Assembly: GCA_937883785.1 (NCBI GenBank)
Contig: CALGDE010000166.1
Location: forward strand, 56,022-120,021
Direction of reading: 5' to 3'
Source: an uncultured cyanobacterium
GTDB taxonomy: Bacteria > Cyanobacteriota > Cyanobacteriia > CACIAM-69d
DNA: 64,000 nt
This document shows, one piece after another, positions 1 to 9,425 of the stretch (the first letter of the stretch is position 1; each line of letters begins with the position of its first letter). The position numbers and the translations under genes were made by a program. Under the pieces are notes generated by a model. That model ran no database searches. It was not told the DNA's origin and was given only the letters and a program-made list of their open reading frames with translations.

Positions 1-422
1 TAATGTTCTGGATTATTTTTATCTGGACGCCTCCTCACTTCTGGGCCTTGGCGCTGAATATCAAGGACGACTACGCCAGCGTCGGTGTCCCTATGTTGCC
101 TGTGGTGCGTGGCGCCGAAGAAACCGCCCGACAGATTTGGTGGTATGCCTTGGTGCTTGTTCCCTTTTCTATGTTGCTTGTGGTGCCCCTAGGGGTGTGT
201 GGCTGGCTCTACGCCACCTTGGCTTTGGTCCTGGGAGAGCGTCTATTGAAAAAATGCTGGCTACTGCTCCAATCTCCCGATGATCAACAACGGGCGCGAT
301 CGCTCTTCAAATTCTCCATTGCTTACATGATGCTGTTAGCCTTTGGTATGGCGATCGACAGCCTTCCCGTAGTTCAGCACCTAATAGATGCCCCCGTCGC
401 CATGCTTCAGAGTTTAATGTAG
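1..422 (+). CDS. ctaB: Protoheme IX farnesyltransferase (heme O synthase), 3' part
   Basis: Only the last 140 or so residues lie in the window; the frame is open to the left edge, so the gene starts outside. The visible part begins with MFWIIFIWTPPHFWALA, a conserved stretch of the UbiA-type prenyltransferase CtaB/CyoE, followed by the DDYASVGVPMLPVV loop and three hydrophobic segments. The family transfers a farnesyl group to heme b to make heme O for heme-copper cytochrome oxidases, within the membrane. A hairpin with a short T run follows at 487-530. Product call is firm; the 5' part cannot be judged. Confidence 0.93.
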   Translation, partial: MFWIIFIWTPPHFWALALNIKDDYASVGVPMLPVVRGAEETARQIWWYALVLVPFSMLLVVPLGVCGWLYATLALVLGERLLKKCWLLLQSPDDQQRARSLFKFSIAYMMLLAFGMAIDSLPVVQHLIDAPVAMLQSLM

Positions 423-486
423 CTTCCCAACAAGGACTTCTGCTTCAGTAAGGAATTAGCTGACTTTTAACAATTTATCCTTGCAG

Positions 487-530
487 AACCTGTTGACGCT
501 CATCCCTAGGAAGCGCTCAACAGGTTTTTA
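487..530 (+). terminator. Rho-independent-like terminator after ctaB
   Basis: Perfect 10-bp arms, AACCTGTTGA and TCAACAGGTT, flank a 20-nt loop and run straight into TTTTTAG. It lies 65 bp past the ctaB stop, in the right orientation. The remaining 531-805 gap holds a short direct repeat (TTTTTAGTATCAAA twice, from about 525) and presumably the promoter of the next gene; I see nothing else in it. Confidence 0.7.
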
Positions 531-805
531 GTATCAAATTTTTAGTATCAAAATTTGGCTAATTATGTGGTTGACTAGGGTCTGTTATCAGTGCCCCTGC
601 GAAGCTTTCCGCCTAAGGTCCAAAGCTTTGAGCCTCTTTTAATTAGGTAATCGAAGGGGAAAGTTTCCATAACTCCCTTAGGTTAAGACGGCTCTAGTGG
701 TGAGCTTGATGGCGGCCTTGAAGGCTACTGTATTTTCTTGGGGCCATTTTCTTCCCCCTGTCACCAGCGAAAATACCTGCTTTACCGTTAATGACATGAA
801 GCCCT

Positions 806-1639
806 ATGGACATCCTTGATCGTCTCCTTTCAGCAGGGTTGATATTTGACTCACGTCCAGAATTCAACGGCGAGTATCAACTGTATCGCTTCTTAACAGA
901 AGCCTTTGAAATTACGTCAAATCTTCTGGTTGGAGCCAGCGAAGACTTCTTTTACTTGTCCATAAACCCATCATCGTCATTCTGCCTAATTGAGCCTTCC
1001 AAAACAGCTGCGCAGGCACTCCTTAGTTACAGCCAAGATCGTCTAATCAATTGCAAAATTTCGACGTTTCCTTTGTGGAAAGGAAACGCCCACTTAGACT
1101 TTTACCTGGATTTCACGTCTTTTTATCCCCGTCTTCCCTTGGAATCCATAACTCAAGCCCTTACGTCAGGGCTCGTTTTGGATCCATATCTGCAAGAAAT
1201 GGTTGAAAAAGGTGTGTATCGTGCGGAGAGGATACAGGGATTGGAAAGGACAACGCAACTTGAAGTTAGGGGAGGAGACCAACTATTAAAGGACGTATTA
1301 AATATCCCTCGGGTAGACTTCATTAAGCTTGATGTAGAGGGGGCTGAGGTTGATGTGCTTGAAGGCTTGAAAGAAACCGTACAGAGTGCATCATTTATCC
1401 AGTTCGAGTTTGGAACAACATGGTTTCACTCCGGTAAAACTATCGCCGACACCCTGAACGTTATAAGCGACGCTGCTTTCTTCTTTTACGTCATTCTTAA
1501 GGACCGCATTGTCAAAGTGAAGCCCCACTGGATCAATCAGTACTTCTTCTGCAATGTACTTGCCACACGCATTGACTTTGGAGAAGAACTCTACTTTTCA
1601 AGCCGTAGAAAGTCGTTACCGTATAGTACTTTTATGTAG
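806..1639 (+). CDS. FkbM family methyltransferase
   Basis: 277 residues. The C-terminal half has the FkbM signature: VDFIKLDVEGAEVDVLEGL at about residues 170-188, then IQFEFG. The LDVEGAE motif is typical of SAM-dependent O-methyltransferases of this family, which often methylate sugars or other small molecules in polysaccharide and secondary-metabolite clusters. The first 110 residues are not recognisable to me. It heads a run of five same-strand genes of which the other four are glycosyltransferases, so methylation of a surface sugar is the natural inference. The DNA here and in the next gene is visibly more AT-rich than the housekeeping genes, which fits a horizontally acquired polysaccharide locus. 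Confidence 0.8.
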   Translation: MDILDRLLSAGLIFDSRPEFNGEYQLYRFLTEAFEITSNLLVGASEDFFYLSINPSSSFCLIEPSKTAAQALLSYSQDRLINCKISTFPLWKGNAHLDFYLDFTSFYPRLPLESITQALTSGLVLDPYLQEMVEKGVYRAERIQGLERTTQLEVRGGDQLLKDVLNIPRVDFIKLDVEGAEVDVLEGLKETVQSASFIQFEFGTTWFHSGKTIADTLNVISDAAFFFYVILKDRIVKVKPHWINQYFFCNVLATRIDFGEELYFSSRRKSLPYSTFM

Positions 1640-1806
1640 TGGCAAATACGCGCACCCGATCAGGTTTATACGGAAAAATATTGACCACGTGACCTTGGTT
1701 TGTCAGTGGGAGTGTTGACAGTCGGAGACGGTCCTTTCGGGTTATGGCCTGTTTGTTTAAGATTGCTCAGTTTGGATTTATTTAGAGTTGGTTCCCACGC
1801 ATTCCC

Positions 1807-3426
1807 ATGAAGAAGTATCAGGAAGATCTTGAAGTTATTTGGAATGAAGTTTTGGCAAAACAGCCTTTGGCTTTAGCCAGGTATGCTGACGGAGAGGTCT
1901 TATTTATTCAGGGAAAATCAGCGCAAGGCATTGATGGATGGACATCACCGTCGGGAATTTCTGAGATCGGGAAAGATTTAGTTGTTAGCCTAAAGCATCA
2001 GGAAAGAAACTACTATTACGGGATTTCTTGCGACTGCTGTGACAGTAATGCTAAAGAGTTTTTACTGTCTCATATTCCTCAAGACTTTAATCAAGTTACT
2101 TTTTCTAACTTGTTTGCCAACGCTAATTTCGCCAACTTCGCAGATAAGATTCAATCCCTTGATGAGCCTGTTATTCTTGTTGGGAATGAGACGATTAATC
2201 CTGACACGATAGATATTGTTGACATCAAAGAATTTGTGCCAGTGGGGGCGAATTGCACCGAATTTTGGCAGTCTAATCGTGATGAGTTTCTATGCCAACT
2301 TCCTCATTTGGCTGCACGACATCACAATGCCTTATTTTTATTTTGCGCGGGTCCGTTATCGGGAATTATCATCGATCATCTTTGGCGATTAAACCCATCT
2401 AATCGTTACTTGGATATTGGCTCAGCGCTAGACCCATGGATTCACAAGAAAGTAACCCGCCCCTATCAGGTGTCAGGCAGTGCCGATTCTCAAAAGTCTT
2501 GTGTATTAACTGACTCGCGATCGCCCGCCCAAGCAGCATCTGCACCCTTAGATTCGCCCACTGCTTCGGTGCCTCCCAGCGTAAAAGAGGAGCAGCAAGG
2601 ATATTCAGATCTACCTATTCCTGGGGCAATAACAGCCATAATCAACGGCTATAAACGTCCTGAAAATATTTCTCCTATTTACAACGCCATACAAAACCAA
2701 ACGATTAAGCCCCAGGAAACCATGGTTTGGTACAACGAATACTCACCGGATCAGGGCAACCTAGATATTATTCGACACTGCAAATCTTCGTTGTCAAACT
2801 ATAATTTCGGCGTTTGGGCACGGTTTGCCTATGCCTTAAACGCAAAAACGGAATATGTTTGCATCTTTGATGACGACACGGTGCCAGGACCACGATGGTT
2901 TGAAAACTGCTTGAAAACAATTCAGTCCCATGAGGGGCTATTAGGCACAGTGGGGTTGATTTTTGAAGGGACAGAAATCTACATGGATCATGTGCGATAC
3001 GGCTGGCCTAATCCCAATGAAAGCATTATGGAAGTGGATATTGTAGGACATGCTTGGTTCTTTAAACGGGAGTGGTTGTTAACGTTTTGGAATGAATTTC
3101 CACCTGTTAAAGGGTTTGATTACATGGGCGAAGATATGCATTTTTCCTATGCCTTGCAGAAGTATTTAGGGCTAAAAACGTTTGTGCCGCCTCACCCTGC
3201 CCATGACACAAGTTTGTGGGGCAGCCTTAAAGGGCAATTAGGCATTGACGATGTGGCAATTTCAATGACAGGTAAGGCAAGCCGTATGGATATTGCCTTT
3301 AATCGCTTGAGGCATAAAGGGTGGCAATTGATCAAAGAAAGGCAGTCCGCCCTCTCGCCACCTTCCCCATCGGTTGCAGCTAACTTGACGTCACAGGGTC
3401 TTGGAAATGACGCCTTTATTTTCTAG
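1807..3426 (+). CDS. Two-domain glycosyltransferase (GT-D-like plus GT-A/GT2-like)
   Basis: 539 residues with two domains joined by a Ser/Pro/Ala-rich linker at about 222-265. The N-terminal domain (1-220) has ARYADGE near residue 26 and ends CAGPLSGIIIDHLW...NRYLDIGSALDPW, resembling the GT-D fold (DUF1792-like) glycosyltransferases. The C-terminal domain (about 270-505) begins ITAIINGYKRPENI and has IFDDDTVPGP near 358-367, a DxD-type metal/nucleotide-sugar motif of GT-A enzymes, and a later GFDYMGEDMHFSYAL acidic segment. It probably adds two sugars in succession in the same pathway as its neighbours. Its last 26 bases overlap the next gene. The protein ends in FIF, as does the product at 7832-8887. 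Donor and acceptor unknown. Confidence 0.75.
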   Translation: MKKYQEDLEVIWNEVLAKQPLALARYADGEVLFIQGKSAQGIDGWTSPSGISEIGKDLVVSLKHQERNYYYGISCDCCDSNAKEFLLSHIPQDFNQVTFSNLFANANFANFADKIQSLDEPVILVGNETINPDTIDIVDIKEFVPVGANCTEFWQSNRDEFLCQLPHLAARHHNALFLFCAGPLSGIIIDHLWRLNPSNRYLDIGSALDPWIHKKVTRPYQVSGSADSQKSCVLTDSRSPAQAASAPLDSPTASVPPSVKEEQQGYSDLPIPGAITAIINGYKRPENISPIYNAIQNQTIKPQETMVWYNEYSPDQGNLDIIRHCKSSLSNYNFGVWARFAYALNAKTEYVCIFDDDTVPGPRWFENCLKTIQSHEGLLGTVGLIFEGTEIYMDHVRYGWPNPNESIMEVDIVGHAWFFKREWLLTFWNEFPPVKGFDYMGEDMHFSYALQKYLGLKTFVPPHPAHDTSLWGSLKGQLGIDDVAISMTGKASRMDIAFNRLRHKGWQLIKERQSALSPPSPSVAANLTSQGLGNDAFIF

Positions 3427-4408
3427 CGCCTCTCGAACTGCGTTATTTTTTCTGTCTCTTCGAGAAAGGTATCGCGATCGCCTTGTAAGCAATTCGGAAA
3501 TTTTCTTCAGTCCTGATTGCCAAACTCAGCTTAATTCTGGACAACTTTTATGTGTTCAAACGCGTCCGGAGCCCACTGATATTCGTGCCTATTTCGAGCC
3601 CCTTGCCTCCCAGTGGAAACCGGATTTAATTGTGATCAAAGCGGACGCCACCCAGAGAGGTTGGCCCCTGAATTTGCGATCGCAATCGGCGCCCAAAATA
3701 CTGATTGTTGGGGACACTCACCACCTTGATCGTCCTGTTCAGTCATTGTTGGGCTATGTGGCACAGGAGCAGTTTGACGTAATCATTTCAGAGCACGATC
3801 GCCATCATCTCCATTACTTTGCAGAAGCGGGGCACGAACGGGCTATTTGGCTACCGGGCTTTGCCACAAACCCCCATCGCCGTGAGCCTGTGGATTCCTA
3901 CAAACATCCCCTGGTTTTTGTGGGCAGTGCCGGACAATTCCATCCCTACCGTTGCCACTTATTGGAGCAAATTAAGAAGCAAGGATTCCCCCTGCTACAC
4001 ACCCAAGCGCCGCAATCCCAAGGGGCAGATTTATATAACCAGTCTCTTATTAGTTTGAATATTTCCTTAAATGGGGACTTGAATTTACGGGTGTTTGAGG
4101 TGTTGGCAGCGGGAGGGTTTCTCCTAACTGATCGCTTGACGCCAGAATCTGGATTGCTGACCCTTTTTGAAGAGGGAAAACATTTGGTCACCTTTGATGG
4201 CGAAGAGAATTTGTACGGCAAACTAAATCACTATTTAAGCCACCCTCAAGAGGCAAAGGCGATCGCCCGCGCCGGTCATGAACATTACTGGAATAACTAC
4301 AGTCCTGAACACCATATTCAGCGATTGTTTGATTACCTCAATACTGGCAAAATTGAGCACAAATACACCGCCGCCGCTGACTGCCGTGGGCAAGTTAGAG
4401 CTAGGTAA
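3401..4408 (+). CDS. CgeB-like glycosyltransferase (GT-B fold)
   Basis: 335 residues from the TTG at 3401; the ATG at 3407 is an equally plausible start. The gene overlaps the preceding one by 20-26 bases, implying translational coupling. The C-terminal half (about 165-320) matches glycosyl transferases group 1 of the CgeB/DUF3880 type: PLVFVGSAGQFHPYR, then LISLNISLNGDLNLRVFEVLAAGGFLLTD, where the RxFEvlAaGg segment is the family hallmark of nucleotide-sugar binding, and a final RAGHEHYWNNYSPEHHIQRL helix. Probably a soluble or membrane-peripheral transferase in surface glycan assembly. Substrate cannot be inferred. Confidence 0.78.
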   Translation: MEMTPLFSSASRTALFFLSLRERYRDRLVSNSEIFFSPDCQTQLNSGQLLCVQTRPEPTDIRAYFEPLASQWKPDLIVIKADATQRGWPLNLRSQSAPKILIVGDTHHLDRPVQSLLGYVAQEQFDVIISEHDRHHLHYFAEAGHERAIWLPGFATNPHRREPVDSYKHPLVFVGSAGQFHPYRCHLLEQIKKQGFPLLHTQAPQSQGADLYNQSLISLNISLNGDLNLRVFEVLAAGGFLLTDRLTPESGLLTLFEEGKHLVTFDGEENLYGKLNHYLSHPQEAKAIARAGHEHYWNNYSPEHHIQRLFDYLNTGKIEHKYTAAADCRGQVRAR

Positions 4409-4445
4409 AACGGTTAAATAGAATGTCCACCAGTAAGACGTCCAA

Positions 4446-7400
4446 ATGAGCCTGAGCACACTATCCCTGACGCAACGGGCTGCTGCCTATGAGGTTTTGC
4501 AGGACGCTCATTTGCGATCGCTGCAGCCGTTAAATATTTTGATGGATGGCTCAGTGGACCCTCGGCTGGCGACGGATGCAGTGGATTTGCCCCGCTTGAA
4601 ACCGAGCTGTTTGGAACATAACTCGGGGAGAGTGGGGGACTGGCTGACCCAGTGCGCCATGGGTGATCGCATTCCCCTGTTGGGAGACGGCGAGGCGGCA
4701 ATGGGCAAGGCGTGGCATTGGCTGGTGCTAGACCCCAGTCAGGTGGAAGAGTCGGTTTTTGTCGAGAGGCTTCGGCAGGTTGCCTTTGAAAAACTGTTGC
4801 TGGTGAGCGATCGCCCCTGGCAGCCTTCAGGCAGTGAGCTGCGCCAGAGTTTAGGGGAATTGGAAACCGTATTAACACCTCAGCCGGGGCTGGTAATTTT
4901 TCAAAGATCCAAGCAACTGAATCAGCCTCTCCAGCCGGTGAATCAAGGCAGTTTATCCCCGAATACCGCAGTGGTTTTGGGGCGATCGCCTGCCGAGGGA
5001 CACATATCACCGTCTGGTGCAGCCATGTCATCTTCGCTGCCGCCCAAGCAAATCTTGGTTATCAGTAATCTGTATCCTCCCCAAGAGCTGGGGGGATACG
5101 GGCGTTCAATTGCAGATTTCGCGGCAGGGCTGGGCAATAACGGACACACGGTTCAGATCTTGACGTCAAATGCTGTCTACCTGGGAGACATCGAACGCCC
5201 AGAGCCCACGGTGGATAGGAATCTTCAGCTCTTTGGCACTTATCACGAAGGGACGCGCCCTTTTGAGGATGAGCAGCAAATCCTAGACGTTGTTAACCAC
5301 AACCGTCGATATCTGTTGCAGGTGATTGCCGCTTTCCAGCCTGATTTATGTTTAGTCGGCAATACTTCATTCCTTGGAAGCAGTATTTTCCATCCGCTTC
5401 TGGAGCAAAATATTCCAATCATTCACCACTTGGGCTTTGCGTCCCCCCCGTATCACCTTCAGGAATACCCCAGGCACCCGCTGTACCATTTGGCAGTGGC
5501 CAGCAATTATGTGCGCGATCGCCTGCTGGAATACCAATTTCCGGTGCAGGACAGCATTACGGTGTATCCCAGTGCCCTAGTGCAGGAGTTTTATCAGCCA
5601 GATTTACCGGATCGTAACTGTCTTCGAATTGGTTATGCCGGTTTGGTGATTTTCACTAAAGGTGTCCATATTTTGCTGGAGGCTCTTCACCGTTTGCAAA
5701 GACAAGGCATCAACGTTGAGTGCTCCATTGCGGGTGATGCCATCCATGGGGACTACAAAAAAGACCTAGAGCAGTTTATTGGCCAAGCTGATCTGAGAGA
5801 TTCTGTAACCTTTGTAGGGCTGCTTAATCGTCAACAGCTCGTGGATTTTCACCGTCGCCACAACGTGCTCGTTTTTCCGTCCATTGCAGACGAAGCCTTT
5901 GGCATTACCCAAGTGGAGGCAATGGCGGCAGGGCTAACGGTGATTACCAGCGGTGTGGGCGGCGCGGCAGAGGTGGTGGAAAACGGAATTAGCGGGTTAA
6001 CGGTTCCTCCCAATGACTCGGCAACGTTAGCCGAGGCTCTGTATTATTTGGTGAAAAATCCCACCCATTGGGAGGCGATCGCCCAGGCAGGACAACGGCG
6101 TGCCCTAGAAAAGTTCGACATTAAGCGCTCAGTGGCCCAGCTAGAGATACAATTCCAAAAGCTTTTGGAGCGAGCCCAATCAATGCCGCCCGCGACATCG
6201 TCAGTGCGATCACCGTCGTCAATGTCGTCCAACCCATTGTCAGCGGCGATCGCTCCCAAGTCTTCAACCTCTCTTTCCCCTCTCCCGTCCCCACCCCTGT
6301 CTTCGCAATTTATGACCTGGCTGATTAACCAGCTCCAAAGCTGCCTTAATGTGTATGAGCACACCCCGCAGGACCCCAGCACCATTGCCATTTTGCGGGA
6401 GATGCGTAAGCAGGTTGCGCAATTTTGGCTGAATTCCCCAGCAGATGCCCTGGAGACCCTCTATAACAGTTCTCTTGGCGGTGCCTATCAACAACTTTTA
6501 CACAGCGGCTTTCAGCAAAACCCTTTGACCGACGACGAGCAACAGTTGCTGCAGGGACTGACCCAGGCAGTGTCTCAGGGGTTGGAGCAGCCCGGGGGAG
6601 TTAACGCTCTGTTGGGGGTTATGCTCTATTTTCCCCCAGACAAAATGCAGGTGCGCGACGCAGAAAATCGCCTGCCCTCCTGGCTGTGGCCGGACTATAA
6701 ACAATGCTTTGCCGGAGCCATGGCTCAGGACTCGGGAGTGACCCCATCGGCATCAGTTCCCGTTTCGCCAGAAATGCCCGCTGACGCTAAACCCTTATGG
6801 GACGAGAGCTTTCTAAGTCAGCTATTGGGATGCGCCAATTTATACACCGTTAGCCCCGCCGATCCTAAGGTGATTAATCGGTGTCGCGAAACCCGCCAGG
6901 AAATTGCCAGCCTTTGGTTACAGGTGCCTGCCGAAGCCTTAGAACAGATTTATAAAGGTCCGTTGGGACAAAACTATCGAGCATTTTTGAAAAGTGGCTT
7001 CCACCGCGAACCCCTTCTAGAGCCTGAAAAATCCTGTTTACAGGAGCTTTCCGAAGCGGTAAAGCAGGGGTTTGACTCTCCCTTCGGGCTCCAGGCGCTG
7101 TTGGGAGTCATGTTGTATTTACCCCCTGGTGCCATGCAGGTGCGTGATGCGGAAAGTCGCTTGCCCGCTTGGCTATTGGGTGATTACCAAAGCATTTTTG
7201 CCGGCGATCGCCACCCGGAGAGTGCCCGATCCCCTGGCGCGGTGCCATCGCCGGACTCCTCCCTCTCTCCCCATCAGGACATGGCATTTCTTAATCGATT
7301 GTTGGGCTGTTTAAACCTGTACGAAATCGATCCATCAGATCAGGGAATCGTTGAGAATCTCCGTAACCTACGGCAGCAAATCGCCCAAACCTGGTTAAGT

Positions 7401-7694
7401 ATTGACGCGCAGGATTTAGAGTCCGTATTTGCCGGCGAATTCGGTCAGCGCTACTGTGTGTTTTTAAAAAGCGGATTCCAGCGGGAGCCTTTAACCGACA
7501 CTGAAAGCCATTTCAGACAAGAGCTGACGGAGAAGATCGGCGCAGGTATTGAAAACTCGCCAGGGTTGAAAGCGCTGTTGGGGGGAATGCTGTATTTTGC
7601 CCCTGGATCCATGAAAGTTAGCAATGCTGAGCAACGTTTACCCCATTGGCTATTGCCCCATTACAAAATCGTATTCGACGCCCCAGCAAATTGA
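4446..7694 (+). CDS. Giant family-4 glycosyltransferase with triplicated C-terminal domain
   Basis: 1082 residues, about three times the size of an ordinary GT4 enzyme. Residues 1-195 form an N-terminal region I do not recognise, ending in a low-complexity linker. Residues 200-575 are a GT-B glycosyltransferase: QILVISNLYPPQELGGYG at the start, GYAGLVIFTKGVHILLEAL midway, then FPSIADEAFGITQVEAMAAG with the Ex7E-type nucleotide-sugar motif. After another Ser/Pro linker come three copies of one 130-residue domain, at about 622-757, 789-920 and 948-1078. Each runs FLxxLLGCxNLY, SGFxxEPL, ALLGxMLYxPPxxMxVxxAExRLPxWL. The copies presumably mediate protein-protein or membrane contacts. It sits 37 bp downstream of the CgeB-like gene. 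Confidence 0.85.
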   Translation: MSLSTLSLTQRAAAYEVLQDAHLRSLQPLNILMDGSVDPRLATDAVDLPRLKPSCLEHNSGRVGDWLTQCAMGDRIPLLGDGEAAMGKAWHWLVLDPSQVEESVFVERLRQVAFEKLLLVSDRPWQPSGSELRQSLGELETVLTPQPGLVIFQRSKQLNQPLQPVNQGSLSPNTAVVLGRSPAEGHISPSGAAMSSSLPPKQILVISNLYPPQELGGYGRSIADFAAGLGNNGHTVQILTSNAVYLGDIERPEPTVDRNLQLFGTYHEGTRPFEDEQQILDVVNHNRRYLLQVIAAFQPDLCLVGNTSFLGSSIFHPLLEQNIPIIHHLGFASPPYHLQEYPRHPLYHLAVASNYVRDRLLEYQFPVQDSITVYPSALVQEFYQPDLPDRNCLRIGYAGLVIFTKGVHILLEALHRLQRQGINVECSIAGDAIHGDYKKDLEQFIGQADLRDSVTFVGLLNRQQLVDFHRRHNVLVFPSIADEAFGITQVEAMAAGLTVITSGVGGAAEVVENGISGLTVPPNDSATLAEALYYLVKNPTHWEAIAQAGQRRALEKFDIKRSVAQLEIQFQKLLERAQSMPPATSSVRSPSSMSSNPLSAAIAPKSSTSLSPLPSPPLSSQFMTWLINQLQSCLNVYEHTPQDPSTIAILREMRKQVAQFWLNSPADALETLYNSSLGGAYQQLLHSGFQQNPLTDDEQQLLQGLTQAVSQGLEQPGGVNALLGVMLYFPPDKMQVRDAENRLPSWLWPDYKQCFAGAMAQDSGVTPSASVPVSPEMPADAKPLWDESFLSQLLGCANLYTVSPADPKVINRCRETRQEIASLWLQVPAEALEQIYKGPLGQNYRAFLKSGFHREPLLEPEKSCLQELSEAVKQGFDSPFGLQALLGVMLYLPPGAMQVRDAESRLPAWLLGDYQSIFAGDRHPESARSPGAVPSPDSSLSPHQDMAFLNRLLGCLNLYEIDPSDQGIVENLRNLRQQIAQTWLSIDAQDLESVFAGEFGQRYCVFLKSGFQREPLTDTESHFRQELTEKIGAGIENSPGLKALLGGMLYFAPGSMKVSNAEQRLPHWLLPHYKIVFDAPAN

Positions 7695-7831
7695 GGAAAG
7701 ATTGCAAGGTTGGCGAAGAAGCCAACAAAATAACCCCATCGGCGAGGGCGAGAGGCTGTTTTAGGACGTAGAAATACCAACACTTTCCCATTGGCAACTG
7801 TAGAGATTCGTTACAGTGAATATCCAGGTTT

Positions 7832-8887
7832 ATGAAGCCCATTTCCGAGCAATATCCTTACAACGTGTTCGTCTTCTGCTTCGATGACAATGAACCGTGG
7901 GGAGGCATTAAGCAGCTTTATCACCACGTGGATATTTTGAGCAGGAATGGGGTTAATGCAAAGGTGCTTCAACAAAACCCTGGATTTCGGTGCAACTGGT
8001 TTGAAAATAGCACCCCAGTGACCAGCGTTAAAGAGGTGGATTTAGGTGACCAAGATATTGTTGTTATGCCTGAAGTGTTGGGAGTTCAGGCGTTAAAAAC
8101 TCTTCCTGGGATCAAAAAAGTAATCTTTAATCAAAACGAGTTTTACACATTTAAACATTACCCGCCGGCCCTATCAAACACCGTTGAATCCCAGTATTTG
8201 CACTCCGATACAGTGGCTACGATGACCGTATCTCAGGAAAGCTTTTATTACTTGAAACACGCTTTTCCTGCTGCTGATTTATTCCGAATTTTTTATAGTG
8301 TCGACGCAGAGATTTTTCAGTGGAACAGCCACAAGAAAAAGCAAATTTGCTATATGCCCCGTAAAAATGCGGAAGATGCAGAGCAGGTTTTTAATATCCT
8401 TAAATATCGTGGAATGCTTAATGAAACCACGGTTATACCCATTGATGGAATGTCCGAGCAGGAGGTGGCAAAAGTCATGCAAGAATCCCTACTGTTTATT
8501 AGTTTTGGTCATCCTGAGGGATTTGGTTTACCTGTTGCTGAGGCGATGCTGTGTGGGTGTGTGGTGGTTGGCTACCACGGTATTGGTGGGCGAGAATTTT
8601 TTACGAAAGATTATGGGTATCCCATGGAGTGTGGGGATGTATTAGCGATCGCCCAGAAGGTTGAAGAACTTCTAGTGCAAGCCGATTCTCAAACCGATCA
8701 TCTTTTTGCAATGGCCCAGCGAGCCTGCAACTTTATTCGGAAAACGTATTCAAAAGAAGCAGAAGAAAATAGCATCATTGGCGCATGGGAAAACATATTT
8801 AAATTGGCAGCCAGAAAAGACGGAAAACAACTTCCGAACATAGAGATGGCTCAGCCAAAGCTAGATAGTCATCAGTTTATTTTTTAA
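7832..8887 (+). CDS. Glycosyltransferase, GT4-like
   Basis: 351 residues. The N-terminal half has a Rossmann-like start (YNVFVFCFDDNEPWGGIKQLY), and the C-terminal half carries the GT-B donor-site motif LLFISFGHPEGFGLPVAEAMLCGCVVVGYHGIG (about 222-254), with the acidic EGFGLPVAEA pattern expected of GT4 enzymes. The DNA is AT-rich like the first two genes of the cluster. The product ends SHQFIF, echoing the FIF end of the protein at 1807-3426. Last gene of the first polysaccharide cluster; no terminator is obvious within 60 bp of its stop. Confidence 0.8.
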   Translation: MKPISEQYPYNVFVFCFDDNEPWGGIKQLYHHVDILSRNGVNAKVLQQNPGFRCNWFENSTPVTSVKEVDLGDQDIVVMPEVLGVQALKTLPGIKKVIFNQNEFYTFKHYPPALSNTVESQYLHSDTVATMTVSQESFYYLKHAFPAADLFRIFYSVDAEIFQWNSHKKKQICYMPRKNAEDAEQVFNILKYRGMLNETTVIPIDGMSEQEVAKVMQESLLFISFGHPEGFGLPVAEAMLCGCVVVGYHGIGGREFFTKDYGYPMECGDVLAIAQKVEELLVQADSQTDHLFAMAQRACNFIRKTYSKEAEENSIIGAWENIFKLAARKDGKQLPNIEMAQPKLDSHQFIF

Positions 8888-9414
8888 TTACCTCCATTGA
8901 CACTGACAAAGTAGACGCTATTGATCATCGTTTGCGATCGCCTCGAAAAGTCAGCAGTAATCACATTCAACTTATCCAATTCCGTAGCAGCTACTCAGCC
9001 GGAGAAATGCTCAATTGAAGACAGGAACAGGGCTTGGAGAGTGGGTTTTCTGAACCTCTTACGCAGAAGGCAAATAGTTTGCCAGCGCTAGGCTTGGATT
9101 CCTCAGGCTTGGCTGCGAATCTGTGACTATTCTTGTAAACCCTTGCGAGCGAGCTAAGTTTTCTGTTGGAACAGGTCGGAATAAAGAAGTAAGCTTAAAG
9201 AACCCAGGACCGGTGAGCTATTTTCGTACGCTCAACCACAATGTATTGGTCGTGACTTTAGATGAAAAACTTTAGTTCGCAACCTTAGAAAACTTCTGGT
9301 CGTCTAAATCTCTGCAAATAAAAGTAGAAGATGCTTAGTGTTTTGGTGAAAATACAGTAGACATTCGGTACTGAAATCCTTATATTAAGGTGTCGTTTCG
9401 CTTATGTTGGATTT
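8888..9414. other. Intergenic gap before the STAS gene
   Basis: About 530 bp without a supported gene on either strand. One HIP1-like GCGATCGC lies at 8934-8941. It should contain the promoter of the STAS-mrnC pair. I see no tRNA, long hairpin or repeat shared with other gaps. Confidence 0.5.
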
Positions 9415-9420
9415 AGGAGG
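9415..9420 (+). promoter_or_regulatory. Strong Shine-Dalgarno that fixes an ATT start
   Basis: AGGAGG lies 5 nt before the ATT at 9426. An in-frame TAG at 9414-9416 overlaps this site, so translation cannot begin further upstream. No ATG exists in frame within the conserved domain, so this ribosome site decides the start of the STAS protein. Confidence 0.75.
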
Positions 9421-9425
9421 TTTCT

